Source: Leifsonia sp. EB41 (lineage in GTDB: Bacteria > Actinomycetota > Actinomycetes > Actinomycetales > Microbacteriaceae). From it: a stretch of 64,000 nucleotides of DNA. The stretch lies in contig NZ_JBGCCJ010000001.1 in NCBI RefSeq assembly GCF_041262565.1, forward strand, positions 434,001 to 498,000, in the 5' to 3' direction. Shown here one piece after another: positions 22,261-35,488 of the stretch. Position numbers and translations under genes: made by a program. Position 1 is the first letter of the stretch. Each line of letters opens with the position of its first letter. The notes beneath the pieces are model-generated. The model saw nothing but the letters and a program-made list of their open reading frames with translations, did no database searches and had not been told where the DNA came from.

Positions 22261-23148
22261 TCATTCACGGCCCAGGTCGCGGTGCTTGGTGTTGACCGCG
22301 ACGCCGGGGAAGCCCCTCAACCGGGTCGCGAGCTCTTCGGCTATCGCGACGGACCGGTGCTTCCCTCCCGTGCAGCCTATCGCGATCATCGCGTGCCGCT
22401 TGTTCTCCCGCTGATAGCCGGCGAAGATCGGGCGCATCGCGGCGACGTAGCCGTCGATGAACTCCTCGGCGCCGTCCTGCTGGAGCACGTAGTCGCGGAC
22501 GATCTCGTCCAGCCCGGTGTGCGGGCGCAGCTCGGGGTTCCAGAACGGGTTCGGGAGGAACCGCGCGTCGGCCACCAGGTCCGCGTCCGGCGGAAGGCCG
22601 TACTTGAAGCCGAAGCTCATCACGGTCACCTGCACACCCGCGGTGTCCTCGGCCGCGAAGGTGTCGGTGATGTTGGTGGCGAGCTGGTGGATGTTCAGGT
22701 CGGTGGTGTCGACGATGATGTCGCTCGCCTCGCGGATCTCGCGCAGCCGGGCGCGCTCCGCGTCGATGCCGTCGAGGATGGTGCCGTTGCCCTGCAGCGG
22801 ATGCGGACGGCGCACCTGCTCGAAGCGGCGGATCAGCACGGCGTCGGAGGCCTCCAGGAACAGCACGCGCACCTTGGTGCCCTCGCGCAGGCTCTGGATC
22901 ATCGACTGCAGATCTTCGAAGAAGTTGCGGCCGCGCACGTCGACCACCGCGGCGATGCGCGGGAGGCCGGACTCCGCCCGGTTCGCCAGTTCGATCAGCG
23001 GCCGGAGCATCTGCGGAGGCAGGTTGTCGACCACGTACCAGTCCAGGTCTTCGAGGGCGTTGGCGACCGTCGACCGGCCCGCCCCCGACATCCCGGTGAC
23101 GATCAGCACTTCCTGCTGCTCGCCGTTCGTGTCGATGTCGGTCGCCAC
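22261..23148 (-). CDS. rapZ: RNase adapter RapZ / YvcJ-family P-loop protein
   Basis: 295 residues. The P-loop reads VTGMSGAGRSTVANALEDL, with Arg in place of the usual Lys, as in other actinobacterial members; WYVVDNLPPQML and the C-terminal GCTGGKHRSVAIAEELA follow. RapZ tunes glmS via small RNAs in Enterobacteria; the actinobacterial function is less clear. I chose GTG 23148 because AGGGAG lies 5 bases before it; GTG 23154 is the alternative. TAGGCT at 23184-23179 is a likely -10. Confidence 0.93.
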   Translation of the reverse strand: MATDIDTNGEQQEVLIVTGMSGAGRSTVANALEDLDWYVVDNLPPQMLRPLIELANRAESGLPRIAAVVDVRGRNFFEDLQSMIQSLREGTKVRVLFLEASDAVLIRRFEQVRRPHPLQGNGTILDGIDAERARLREIREASDIIVDTTDLNIHQLATNITDTFAAEDTAGVQVTVMSFGFKYGLPPDADLVADARFLPNPFWNPELRPHTGLDEIVRDYVLQQDGAEEFIDGYVAAMRPIFAGYQRENKRHAMIAIGCTGGKHRSVAIAEELATRLRGFPGVAVNTKHRDLGRE

Positions 23149-23221
23149 GTGCACTCCCTCTCTGAACCAGGTGCGACCAGCCTACCGACTGACCCGCCGG
23201 GCCGAGGTGGTTTCCGGGAAC

Positions 23222-23241
23222 GGTGCGCGTCTGCGCGCACC
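23222..23241 (-). terminator. Small hairpin after uvrC
   Basis: GGTGCGCG-TCTG-CGCGCACC, a perfect 8-bp stem with a 4-base loop, 20 bases after the uvrC stop and before the rapZ promoter. Confidence 0.5.
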
Positions 23242-23261
23242 CCTCTTCGGGGCGGACGCGC

Positions 23262-25247
23262 TCAGCCGGCGGCGAGGCGGTCGTGGACGGCGGCCGCGGT
23301 CGCCGGGCCGACTCCGCGCACCTCCGCGATCTGCTCGGGTGTCGCCTGCCGGAGCTGCGCCACCGAGCCGAAGTGCTTGAGCAGTTCCTTCACTCGCGCC
23401 GGTCCGAGGCCGGGGATTTCGCCGAGGACGCTCGAGATGTCGCGCTTGCGCCGCGCCCGCTGGTAGGTGATCGCGAAGCGGTGCGCCTCGTCGCGGATGC
23501 GCTGCACCAGGAAGAGCGCGTCGCTGTTGCGCGGCAGGATGACCGGGAAGTCGGAGTCCGGCAGCCAGATCTCCTCCAGCCGCTTGGCGATGCCGGCGAG
23601 CTGGATGCCGGTGACGCCGGACTCGTCCAGCGCGCGCTGCGCGGCGGCGACCTGCGGCTGGCCGCCGTCGACGATGAGCAGGTTCGGCGGGTAGGAGAAC
23701 TTGCGGCGGCGGCGCTCGGCGGCCTCCGCGATCTCGGCGTCCACGTCGATCTCGGGGTCGTCGCCGTCGGCAGTGGTCCCGCCGTCTACCGTCTCCTCGG
23801 GCTCCCCGCCCGCCGCGTCGTCCTTGAGGTACGCCAGCCGGCGCGTGATGACCTGGTAGATCGACTCGGTGTCGTCGGTGGACTCCGGGATGCTGAAGCG
23901 GCGGTACTGGTCCTTGCGGGGCAGACCGTCCTCGAACACCACCATGGAGGCGACGATGTTCGTGCCGCTGAGGTGCGAGACGTCGTAGCACTCCATGCGC
24001 AGCGGCGCGTCGGCCATCCCGAGGGCGTCCTGGATGTCGTTGAGCGCCTTCGACCTGGCCACGAAGTCGGAGCTGCGCCGGGTCTTGTAGAGGATGAGCG
24101 CGTTCTTCGCGTTCATCTCCGCGGTCTGCGCGAGCGCAGCCTTGTCGCCGCGCTGGGCGACCCGCAGCTCGACGCGGCCGGTCGACTTGGGGCCGCGGCG
24201 GACCGGCCCGGCCTCGTCGGCCTCCACCCGCCGCGCCATCAGCCACTGCTCCAGCTCGGTGGCGTCCTCCGGCAGCTCGGGCACGATGATCTCGCGCGGC
24301 GGGGCGTCGGTGCCCTCGTAGGCGTTCTGCAGCACGGTCTCGACCAGCTCGCCGAGCGTGATGTCGAGCTCCTTGTCGACCACCCAGGAGCGCACACCGC
24401 GGATGCGGCCGCCGCGGACGATGAACTGCTGCACGGCGGCGGCGAGCTCGTCGTGAGCGATGCCGAAGGCATCGAGGTCGACATTCTCCTGGAGGACGAC
24501 GGCGCTCTTGCCCATCGCCTGCTCCAGGGCCTGGATGGCGTCTCTGTGCCGTGCGGCGGCCTCGTAGTCGAGAGTGCTCGCGGCCTGCTTCATCTTGTCG
24601 TTGAGGTCGCGGATGTACTTCGTGTCGTTGCCCGCCATGAACGAGACGAAGTCCTCCGCGAGCTCGCGGTGGTCCTCCGGGCTGATCCGGCCGACGCAGG
24701 GCGCGGCGCACTTGCCGATGTCGCCGAGCAGGCAGGGCCTCCCGGTCAGCTCGGCTCGCCGGTAGACGCCGTCGGAGCAGCTCCGCACCGGGAACGCCTT
24801 CAGCATGAGGTCGACGGTGTCGCGGATCGCCCAGACCTTTGTGTACGGGCCGAAGTAGCGCGCGTCCTTCAGGTTGCGGTTGCGGGTCACCATCACCCGT
24901 GGGATGCGCTCGCCCAGCGTCACCGCGAGGTACGGGTACGACTTGTCGTCCCGGAACTGCACGTTGAACGGCGGGTTGAACTCCTTGATCCAGGTGTACT
25001 CGAGCTGGAGCGCCTCGAACTCGCTGGCGACCACCGTCCACTCGACGCTCGCCGCGGTCGTCACCATGCGGCGGGTGCGCTCGTGCAGGCTGCGCAGCGG
25101 CTGGAAGTAGTTGCTCAGCCGCGCGCGGAGGTTCTTCGCCTTGCCGACGTAGAGCACCCGCCGGTTCTTGTCGCGGAACCGGTAGACGCCCGGCTGCGTG
25201 GGGATCTCGCCGGCCTTGGGGCGGTAGCCGACCGTGTCCGTACTCAC
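23262..25247 (-). CDS. uvrC: Excinuclease ABC subunit C
   Basis: 661 residues. GIY-YIG nuclease domain at the start ([20 protein letters not shown]), UvrB-interaction UVR motif near residue 205, RNase H-like C-terminal nuclease ([20 protein letters not shown]), and helix-hairpin-helix repeats at the end. It makes both incisions in nucleotide excision repair. The GTG start is 9 bases after the uvrA stop, has no Shine-Dalgarno, and is preceded at 6 bases by TAGGAT (25259-25254), whose TAG is the uvrA stop. Confidence 0.96.
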   Translation of the reverse strand: MSTDTVGYRPKAGEIPTQPGVYRFRDKNRRVLYVGKAKNLRARLSNYFQPLRSLHERTRRMVTTAASVEWTVVASEFEALQLEYTWIKEFNPPFNVQFRDDKSYPYLAVTLGERIPRVMVTRNRNLKDARYFGPYTKVWAIRDTVDLMLKAFPVRSCSDGVYRRAELTGRPCLLGDIGKCAAPCVGRISPEDHRELAEDFVSFMAGNDTKYIRDLNDKMKQAASTLDYEAAARHRDAIQALEQAMGKSAVVLQENVDLDAFGIAHDELAAAVQQFIVRGGRIRGVRSWVVDKELDITLGELVETVLQNAYEGTDAPPREIIVPELPEDATELEQWLMARRVEADEAGPVRRGPKSTGRVELRVAQRGDKAALAQTAEMNAKNALILYKTRRSSDFVARSKALNDIQDALGMADAPLRMECYDVSHLSGTNIVASMVVFEDGLPRKDQYRRFSIPESTDDTESIYQVITRRLAYLKDDAAGGEPEETVDGGTTADGDDPEIDVDAEIAEAAERRRRKFSYPPNLLIVDGGQPQVAAAQRALDESGVTGIQLAGIAKRLEEIWLPDSDFPVILPRNSDALFLVQRIRDEAHRFAITYQRARRKRDISSVLGEIPGLGPARVKELLKHFGSVAQLRQATPEQIAEVRGVGPATAAAVHDRLAAG

Positions 25248-25256
25248 AGCGCGATC

Positions 25257-28196
<2,940 letters not shown>

Positions 28197-28269
28197 TCTC
28201 CGCTATTCGCCGTCGCCCCACCCGCGTGTTCGCCCACCGCGCACCTGCGCGATGCCCCCGCCGGCCGGT

Positions 28270-28285
28270 TCGAAGCTTTGTTCGA
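28270..28285. promoter_or_regulatory. LexA/SOS box upstream of uvrA
   Basis: TCGAAGCTTTGTTCGA matches the actinobacterial/Bacillus-type SOS box TCGAAC-N4-GTTCGA at 11 of 12 specified positions. It lies 74 bases before the uvrA ATG, in the only gap of the uvrA-uvrC unit, so LexA control of both genes is likely. Confidence 0.75.
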
Positions 28286-28364
28286 TTCTAGCAACCAGAG
28301 CAGGGCATGTGCGACCACGCGCGAGCGTACGCCGGACCTCCGACATTCGTACCGGAGGCGGTGC

Positions 28365-28928
28365 TCACGCCCGCGGCCGGGCGAGCAGGAGCGCCGCCAG
28401 GAGGATCACCAGCCCGACGATCGCGCCGCCCGAGAGCACCGCCAGCCACGGCGCCGACGCCGGCCGGGCGACGAGCAGCAGCACGATCGCGACGGCCTGC
28501 ACCGGGAGCTGGATGAGGATCAGGCGCCGCAGCGACGGCAGCAGCACGGCCGGCTGCACCCGGGCGGTCGCGGGCAGCACGAGCATCCACGCCGCGAGGA
28601 CGTGCAGCACGTGGACCGCGGCGATGACGGCGAGCAGCCGGAGCGTGAGCCTCCCCGGCTCCAGCAGCGTGGAGAACGCGAGCACCGCGATGAGGACCCA
28701 CGCGACCCGCCAGCGCGGGACGGCGAGGGCGACCGCCGTGAGGAGGACGGCCACCGCGGGCCACGGGCCGCTGGGGGCAGTGGTGACGGCGAGCGGAACC
28801 GCGACGACCGCGAAGGCGACGCGGAAGGCCCAGGCGGGCACGGTGAGACCGAGGTCGGGAGTGGGCGCGGCCTGCTCCCCCGTGCCGGTCATCCCCGCCT
28901 CCCCGCTCATCCCCGCCTCCCCGCTCAT
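28365..28928 (-). CDS. Small integral membrane protein of the MoxR operon
   Basis: 187 residues if the first of three in-frame ATGs is used. After a short polar start (repeated SGEAGM), about five hydrophobic helices follow ([73 protein letters not shown]). No family was recognised. It is the last gene of the DUF4129-TM-moxR-DUF58 operon, and its first ATG overlaps the DUF58 stop. Each possible start at 28928, 28910 and 28892 has its own GGAGG five bases upstream because the region is an 18-bp tandem repeat. Confidence 0.8.
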   Translation of the reverse strand: MSGEAGMSGEAGMTGTGEQAAPTPDLGLTVPAWAFRVAFAVVAVPLAVTTAPSGPWPAVAVLLTAVALAVPRWRVAWVLIAVLAFSTLLEPGRLTLRLLAVIAAVHVLHVLAAWMLVLPATARVQPAVLLPSLRRLILIQLPVQAVAIVLLLVARPASAPWLAVLSGGAIVGLVILLAALLLARPRA

Positions 28929-28940
28929 CCCCGCCTCCGG
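28887..28940 (-). repeat. 18-bp tandem repeat carrying three ribosome-binding site/ATG units
   Basis: Three near-identical units, on the minus strand GGGGAGGCGGGGATGAGC. Each contains GGAGG, a 5-base spacer and an ATG, all in the same frame. The outer units differ from the middle one by one or two bases. It spans the end of the DUF58 gene and the start of the following gene. Confidence 0.9.
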
Positions 28941-30253
28941 GGCGTCGCCAGCCGCCGCAGCATCGCGTCCCGCTCCGGCGACGCCCATTGCAGCAGCTCC
29001 GCTCCCGCCGCCCGCAGCCGGTCCAGGCGCAGCCCGCGCTCCAGGTCCACGATCCGCAGCGCCAGCCGCTCCCTGGCCGGGAGCTCGTCGACCACGCGCG
29101 GCGGCAGCACGTCGACCACCACCACCCGGTGACCCGCCGCGCGCCAGGTGAGCGCCAGGCGCATGGCCTGGTCGTCCAGGAACGTGGACATCACGAACAC
29201 GACCGCCCCCTGCGCGAGTCGCGGCGCCCGCGCCCGCTCGGTCGCCGACCCGTGCGCGGTGGTCAGCTCGACCGCCCGCAGGACCCGGTGCAGGTGCCGT
29301 GCGCCGGCGCGCGGCGGCAGCGCACGGCGGGCGTCGGAGAGGTCGTCGAAACCGATCCGGTCCGAGGCGGCGGCGTACGCGCCCGCCAGCGAGACCGCGG
29401 CCTCCCGCGCGACGTCGAGGGAGGTCGCCCCCGGCCGCTGGTACGGCGCCGCCCAGCCGGCGACGGCGCCGGGGACGTCGTCGCGCGCGTCCAGCACGAG
29501 TTGCACCGCCGCGTCGGAGGTCGCCGTGGTCCTCCGGACATACAGCTCGCCCGGGCGCTGCGCGAGGCGGGCGGTCGCCTTCCAGTCGATGCGGCGGAGC
29601 CGGTCGCCCGGCCGGAAGCGGTCGATGTCCCGGAACTCGCCGCCGTCTCCCGGCCGCGCGGACACGTGGCCGCCGGTCAGGCCGAGCAGGCGTGCGGGCA
29701 GCGGGAGGCTGCGGATCCGCTGTGCGGCAGGCCGCACGACGCGCTCCGCGACGGCGGGGAGGCCGGGGTCCCCGGTCCACGCGGCGTCCGGCCCGATCCC
29801 GCGCGCGGCCAGCGACAGGATCCGCTGCGGGCCGGAGTGCGAGACGGCGACGCGGAAGCGCAGCCGGGCGGCCTCCCGCGGCGTCACCACTGCGTCCTCT
29901 GGCCGGCGGTCGGTCCGGTGGACTCGTATATGCACGCCGTCCACCCGGCCGTCCGCCTCCGCAACCGCGTCGACGTGCACGCGGCCGTCCGGGTCGTCTC
30001 CGGCGATGGTCACGCGGGCGCGCGCGGCCGCGGACTCCGGCCGCGACGACCAGCCGAGCACGGCCGCCATCAGCAGCGGGGCCGCGACCAGCATCAGCTC
30101 CACCCGTGACAGCACGAACGCGGCGACCAGGCACACCGCCGCGACGATCGCCGCCGCGGTCACCCCCGGGCTCAGGGCCCACCCGGAACCGCCGGCCGGC
30201 GCCTCCGTCCGCTCGCGCGGGCCGGGCATGCGCGCCCGCGACCACAGCGACAT
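28925..30253 (-). CDS. DUF58 domain protein
   Basis: 442 residues. Two hydrophobic helices near residues 30-70, then a beta-rich part, and the DUF58 signature [22 protein letters not shown] near 220 followed by a von Willebrand-like fold ([21 protein letters not shown]). DUF58 proteins are partners of MoxR ATPases. Its ATG overlaps the moxR stop by one base and its stop overlaps the next gene's ATG, so it is fully embedded in the operon. Function unknown. Confidence 0.93.
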   Translation of the reverse strand: MSLWSRARMPGPRERTEAPAGGSGWALSPGVTAAAIVAAVCLVAAFVLSRVELMLVAAPLLMAAVLGWSSRPESAAARARVTIAGDDPDGRVHVDAVAEADGRVDGVHIRVHRTDRRPEDAVVTPREAARLRFRVAVSHSGPQRILSLAARGIGPDAAWTGDPGLPAVAERVVRPAAQRIRSLPLPARLLGLTGGHVSARPGDGGEFRDIDRFRPGDRLRRIDWKATARLAQRPGELYVRRTTATSDAAVQLVLDARDDVPGAVAGWAAPYQRPGATSLDVAREAAVSLAGAYAAASDRIGFDDLSDARRALPPRAGARHLHRVLRAVELTTAHGSATERARAPRLAQGAVVFVMSTFLDDQAMRLALTWRAAGHRVVVVDVLPPRVVDELPARERLALRIVDLERGLRLDRLRAAGAELLQWASPERDAMLRRLATPRRRG

Positions 30254-31287
30254 CAGTCCGCGGCCTCCCGCTCGCGCGTCCCCACCGCCGGCGGCCCCGC
30301 CACCGAGGACACGACCTCCAGGACCACCTGGTTGGCGCTCACGCCGCTGGTCCACGCCTGCACGGTCAGCGTCAGCCGGTGCGCGAGGACCGGCACCGCG
30401 ACGCGCTTGACGTCGTCGGGGATGACGAAGTCCCGGCCGGCGAGCACCGCCAGCGCCCTCGCGACCAGGAGGAGGCCCTGCGACCCGCGCGGCGAAGCGC
30501 CGACCTCCACGGAGCGGTGCCGGCGGGTGGCGGCGGCGAGCCGCACGCAGTATGCGGCGATGTCGGGATCGACGTCCACGCTCTCCACCCCCGCCTGCAT
30601 GGCCAGCAGGGTCTCGGCGTCCGTGACCGGCTCGACCGTGGCCACCTCGTGCCGCCGGTCGACGCGGGCCATCAGCACCTGCGTCTCGCCGTCCGCGTCC
30701 GGGTAGCCGACGCCGAGCCGCACCATGAACCGGTCGAGCTGCGCCTCCGGGAGGGCGTAGGTGCCCTCCGACTCGATCGGGTTCGCGGTCGCGACGACGT
30801 GGAAGGGTCGGGGCAGCGGGAAGCTGCGCCCCTCCACCGACACCTGCCCTTCGGCCATCGCCTCCAGGAGCGCCGACTGCGTCTTCGGCGAGGTGCGGTT
30901 GATCTCGTCCGCGAGGAACAGCCCCGTGAACACCGGCCCCGGCCGGAACTCGAACTCGGCGGTCGACGGCACGTAGACGAACGAGCCGGTGATGTCGGAC
31001 GGCAGCAGGTCGGGCGTGCACTGCAGCCGCCGGAAGTCCAAGCCGACGGCGCTGGCGATGCTGCGCGCGGCGAGGGTCTTGCCGAGGCCGGGGACGTCCT
31101 CGAACAGCACGTGGCCGCCGGCGAGGACGGTGGCGAGCGCGATGTGCAGCGGCTCGCGCATGCCGACGACGACGGACTCGACGCGGTTGAGGACCTCGGC
31201 GCCGAGGCGGGCGACCTCGGTGACCGGGAGCGCGGCGGTGGCGGTCGAGGTGGAGGTGGTGGACGTTGTGGACGTCTCCGGGGTCAT
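30253..31287 (-). CDS. MoxR-family AAA+ ATPase
   Basis: 344 residues. A Thr/Ser-rich N-terminus (TSTTSTSTATAA), Walker A EDVPGLGKTLAARSIAS near residue 65, Walker B GLFLADEINRTSPKTQSALL near 130, sensor-1 VVATANPIESEGTYALPEAQ and the lid VGASPRGSQGLLLVARA. MoxR ATPases act as chaperones for metal insertion or complex maturation, often with DUF58 proteins. AGGAG lies 4 bases before the ATG, which overlaps the previous gene's stop (ATGA). Confidence 0.95.
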   Translation of the reverse strand: MTPETSTTSTTSTSTATAALPVTEVARLGAEVLNRVESVVVGMREPLHIALATVLAGGHVLFEDVPGLGKTLAARSIASAVGLDFRRLQCTPDLLPSDITGSFVYVPSTAEFEFRPGPVFTGLFLADEINRTSPKTQSALLEAMAEGQVSVEGRSFPLPRPFHVVATANPIESEGTYALPEAQLDRFMVRLGVGYPDADGETQVLMARVDRRHEVATVEPVTDAETLLAMQAGVESVDVDPDIAAYCVRLAAATRRHRSVEVGASPRGSQGLLLVARALAVLAGRDFVIPDDVKRVAVPVLAHRLTLTVQAWTSGVSANQVVLEVVSSVAGPPAVGTREREAAD

Positions 31288-31877
31288 GCGGCTCCTGTCG
31301 TTTCTGCGTTGAGCGGGTCGGCGGGGCGAGCGCCGCCCAGCAGTTCGATTCCGGTGGATGCGTGAACCGCCTGGTCCGCGGGAATCAGGTGGCCGCCAGC
31401 GTTGGTCCCGGCCAGCGTCTCCAACCGGCTCAGCGACGCCGCGAACTCCTTCGGGCGCGGGGCGGCCGCGCTGCCCTTGCGCAGCATCGCGGCGGTCCCC
31501 TCGCCCAGCAGCCGGACGACCTCCGGCTGGGCGGCCGGGTCGTCGAGCTGCACCCCGTACCGGTCGAGCACTTCGGCGGCGAGCCCGCGGAGGCGGCGCA
31601 CAGCCTCGGGCGACACCCGTCCGCCGCGCGCGCCGAGCGACCAGCCGAGCTGGACGACGTCCCGCCGCGCTCCCGCCCGCTGCTGCGGCGGCGGGACCGG
31701 CCAGGTCACCTCGGCCTGTTCGCCGAGGAGCGACAGCAGGGCGCCGAGCGCGAAGACCACGAACCCGAGCCCGACGGCGTGCGGGCCGTCCATCCCGAAG
31801 AACCAGGCCGCCACCCCGACGATCACGGCCGCGAGCACGCACCCGACGGCTCGCCGCACCATCCGCGCGCGGGTCAC
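31284..31877 (-). CDS. Two-helix membrane protein of the MoxR operon
   Basis: 197 residues from GTG 31877, which overlaps the DUF4129 stop as GTGA. Two hydrophobic helices occupy about residues 8-50 (VGCVLAAVIVGVAAWFFGMD; AVGLGFVVFALGALLSLLG). The rest is cytosolic and helical, with VSPEAVRRLRGLAAEVLDRYG and MLRKGSAAAPRPKEFAASLSRLETL. No known family was recognised. The overlap with moxR by four bases and with DUF4129 by four bases points to a joint function. Confidence 0.85.
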   Translation of the reverse strand: MTRARMVRRAVGCVLAAVIVGVAAWFFGMDGPHAVGLGFVVFALGALLSLLGEQAEVTWPVPPPQQRAGARRDVVQLGWSLGARGGRVSPEAVRRLRGLAAEVLDRYGVQLDDPAAQPEVVRLLGEGTAAMLRKGSAAAPRPKEFAASLSRLETLAGTNAGGHLIPADQAVHASTGIELLGGARPADPLNAETTGAA

Positions 31878-32608
31878 CGGAGCGCCCCGCCCGCCGCGGC
31901 GGTCCCCCACGAGGCACGCAACGCCTCGATCGCGGCACGGGCCGCCTCGACATCGGTCGCGGTCACGGGCGCGTCGCTGAACCGCGCGCGCAGGTAGAGG
32001 TCGAGGAGGTCCCCGGCCGCATCGCGATCGGAGGCGACCCGGGCGAGGACCCGGCGGACGAACTCGCCCGGCGTCTCGGCCGGGAGCCGGTGGACGCCGC
32101 TGTCGGCCGCGCCCTCCTCCAGCCCGAGCCACGCCCGCTCGATGGCGTCCCGCGGCTCCCGGCCCTCGCCGAGCAGGTCGAGGGCGCGGTCGAGGCCGCG
32201 ACGCACCCGCTCGGGCCGCGGCTGCGCAGGAGGCTCTGGCGCGACGGAACCTTCGGTGGAGCCGTCGACATCGCGGTCGAGGCCGGGGTACTCGGGACGC
32301 AGCCTCCACCGCAGGTAGCGGTAGAGCAGGGCGAGCAGGACGACGACGATCAGCGCGATGACCGCGTAGGTCACCCAGGTCAGGTCGATGCGGGTTTCGT
32401 GCGGGACGTCCTGCGGCGCAGGGGTGCCGGTGACCTTCTGCTGCTCACCGGGGTGCGGCTGGAGGTCGGCGGCCGGCGGGGTGAACCGGAGCCCGGTGAA
32501 CACGGGGGCGCCCTGGAAGGCGAGGGCGAGGCCGGAGAGGGCGAGCAGGATGCCGGCGGCGGTGACCATCCCCCACCGCTGCCGCGTCCGCGTCGCCTTC
32601 GAGCTCAC
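31874..32608 (-). CDS. DUF4129 domain membrane protein
   Basis: 244 residues. A first helix near residues 15-31, a periplasm-like Pro-rich stretch, a second helix near 76-96 (YAVIALIVVVLLALLYRYLRW) and the cytosolic C-terminal DUF4129 domain (AWLGLEEGA, RLPAETPGEFVRRVL, LYLRARFSDAPVTATD). DUF4129 often accompanies MoxR/DUF58/transglutaminase genes. GTG 32608 has no Shine-Dalgarno; TACGGT at 32620-32615 ends 6 bases before it, suggesting a leaderless operon mRNA. Confidence 0.9.
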   Translation of the reverse strand: MSSKATRTRQRWGMVTAAGILLALSGLALAFQGAPVFTGLRFTPPAADLQPHPGEQQKVTGTPAPQDVPHETRIDLTWVTYAVIALIVVVLLALLYRYLRWRLRPEYPGLDRDVDGSTEGSVAPEPPAQPRPERVRRGLDRALDLLGEGREPRDAIERAWLGLEEGAADSGVHRLPAETPGEFVRRVLARVASDRDAAGDLLDLYLRARFSDAPVTATDVEAARAAIEALRASWGTAAAGGALR

Positions 32609-32670
32609 CCTGCCACCGTAGCGCGGAGGGGGTGGGAACGCGCGGTGGGACTACCGCGGCTCGGGCACCC

Positions 32671-34737
<2,067 letters not shown>

Positions 34738-34814
34738 GGGTCCAGTCTAGGAAGGACCACCGACATCGCGGCCCGCTCTCGCTCAGAGCGGAACGGCCGG
34801 GCACGGAACGGCGG

Positions 34815-35411
34815 TCAGGACCGCAGGCTCTCCCAGAGCTCGTCCACCTGTTCGCGGGTGACGTCGAGGGAGCCGTCGGTGTCGATCACCACGTCCGCGA
34901 CAGCCAAGCGCTCCTCGTCGGAGGCCTGCGACCCGATCCGGCGCTCGGCCTCCGCCGCGTCCATCCCGCGCAGCCGCACCAGCCGGTCGATCCGCGTGGC
35001 GGCGGCAGCGTGAGCGACGACCACCAGGTCGAACGGGTACTCGTTGGCCGACTCGACCAGCAGCGGCACGTCGTAGACGACGATCGCCGCGGGATCGGCG
35101 GCGCCCGCGGCCTCGAACCGCGCGGTGGACGCGGCGAGCACGGCCGGGTGGGTGATCCCGTTGAGCTTCTGGAGGGCGCTTGCGTCGCCGAACACGATCG
35201 CACCGAGCGCGGGCCGGTCGAGGCTGCCGTCCGCGGCGATGACCGCGTCGCCGAACGTCCGGGCGATCTCCGCGAGGGCTGGAGTGCCCGGCTCCACGAC
35301 CTCCCGCGCGATGCGGTCGGCGTCCACGACGACGGCGCCGAGCTCGGCGAGCCGGGAGGCGATGGTCGATTTTCCGGAGGCGATCCCGCCCGTGAGTCCG
35401 ATCAGCTGCAC
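34815..35411 (-). CDS. coaE: Dephospho-CoA kinase
   Basis: 198 residues from GTG 35411 (MQLIGLTGGIASGKSTIASRL). The P-loop GGIASGKST is at residues 8-16; VVDADRIAREV and the PLLVES motif near 120 complete the family pattern. It phosphorylates dephospho-CoA, the last step of CoA synthesis. TAGGCT (35424-35419) ends 7 bases before the GTG and there is no Shine-Dalgarno, so it is probably leaderless. Adjacent to rpsA as in other actinobacteria. Confidence 0.95.
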   Translation of the reverse strand: MQLIGLTGGIASGKSTIASRLAELGAVVVDADRIAREVVEPGTPALAEIARTFGDAVIAADGSLDRPALGAIVFGDASALQKLNGITHPAVLAASTARFEAAGAADPAAIVVYDVPLLVESANEYPFDLVVVAHAAAATRIDRLVRLRGMDAAEAERRIGSQASDEERLAVADVVIDTDGSLDVTREQVDELWESLRS

Positions 35412-35443
35412 GCGCACCAGCCTATCGGCCGTTAACGCCGGAA

Positions 35444-35469
35444 CGGCCGGCCCCCGAAGGGACCGGCCG
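35444..35469 (-). terminator. rpsA terminator hairpin
   Basis: CGGCCGG-C-CCC pairs with GGG-A-CCGGCCG (35444-35469) with one mismatch and a CGAA loop, 19 bases after the rpsA stop and before the coaE promoter. Confidence 0.65.
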
Positions 35470-35488
35470 CTCACAGGTGAGACGGGTC

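Noticed and set aside
28925-31021. Alternative 698-residue minus-strand frame spanning DUF58 and moxR
   Set aside because: The 5' two-fifths is an out-of-frame reading of moxR; DUF58 begins at its own ATG at 30253, overlapping the moxR stop.
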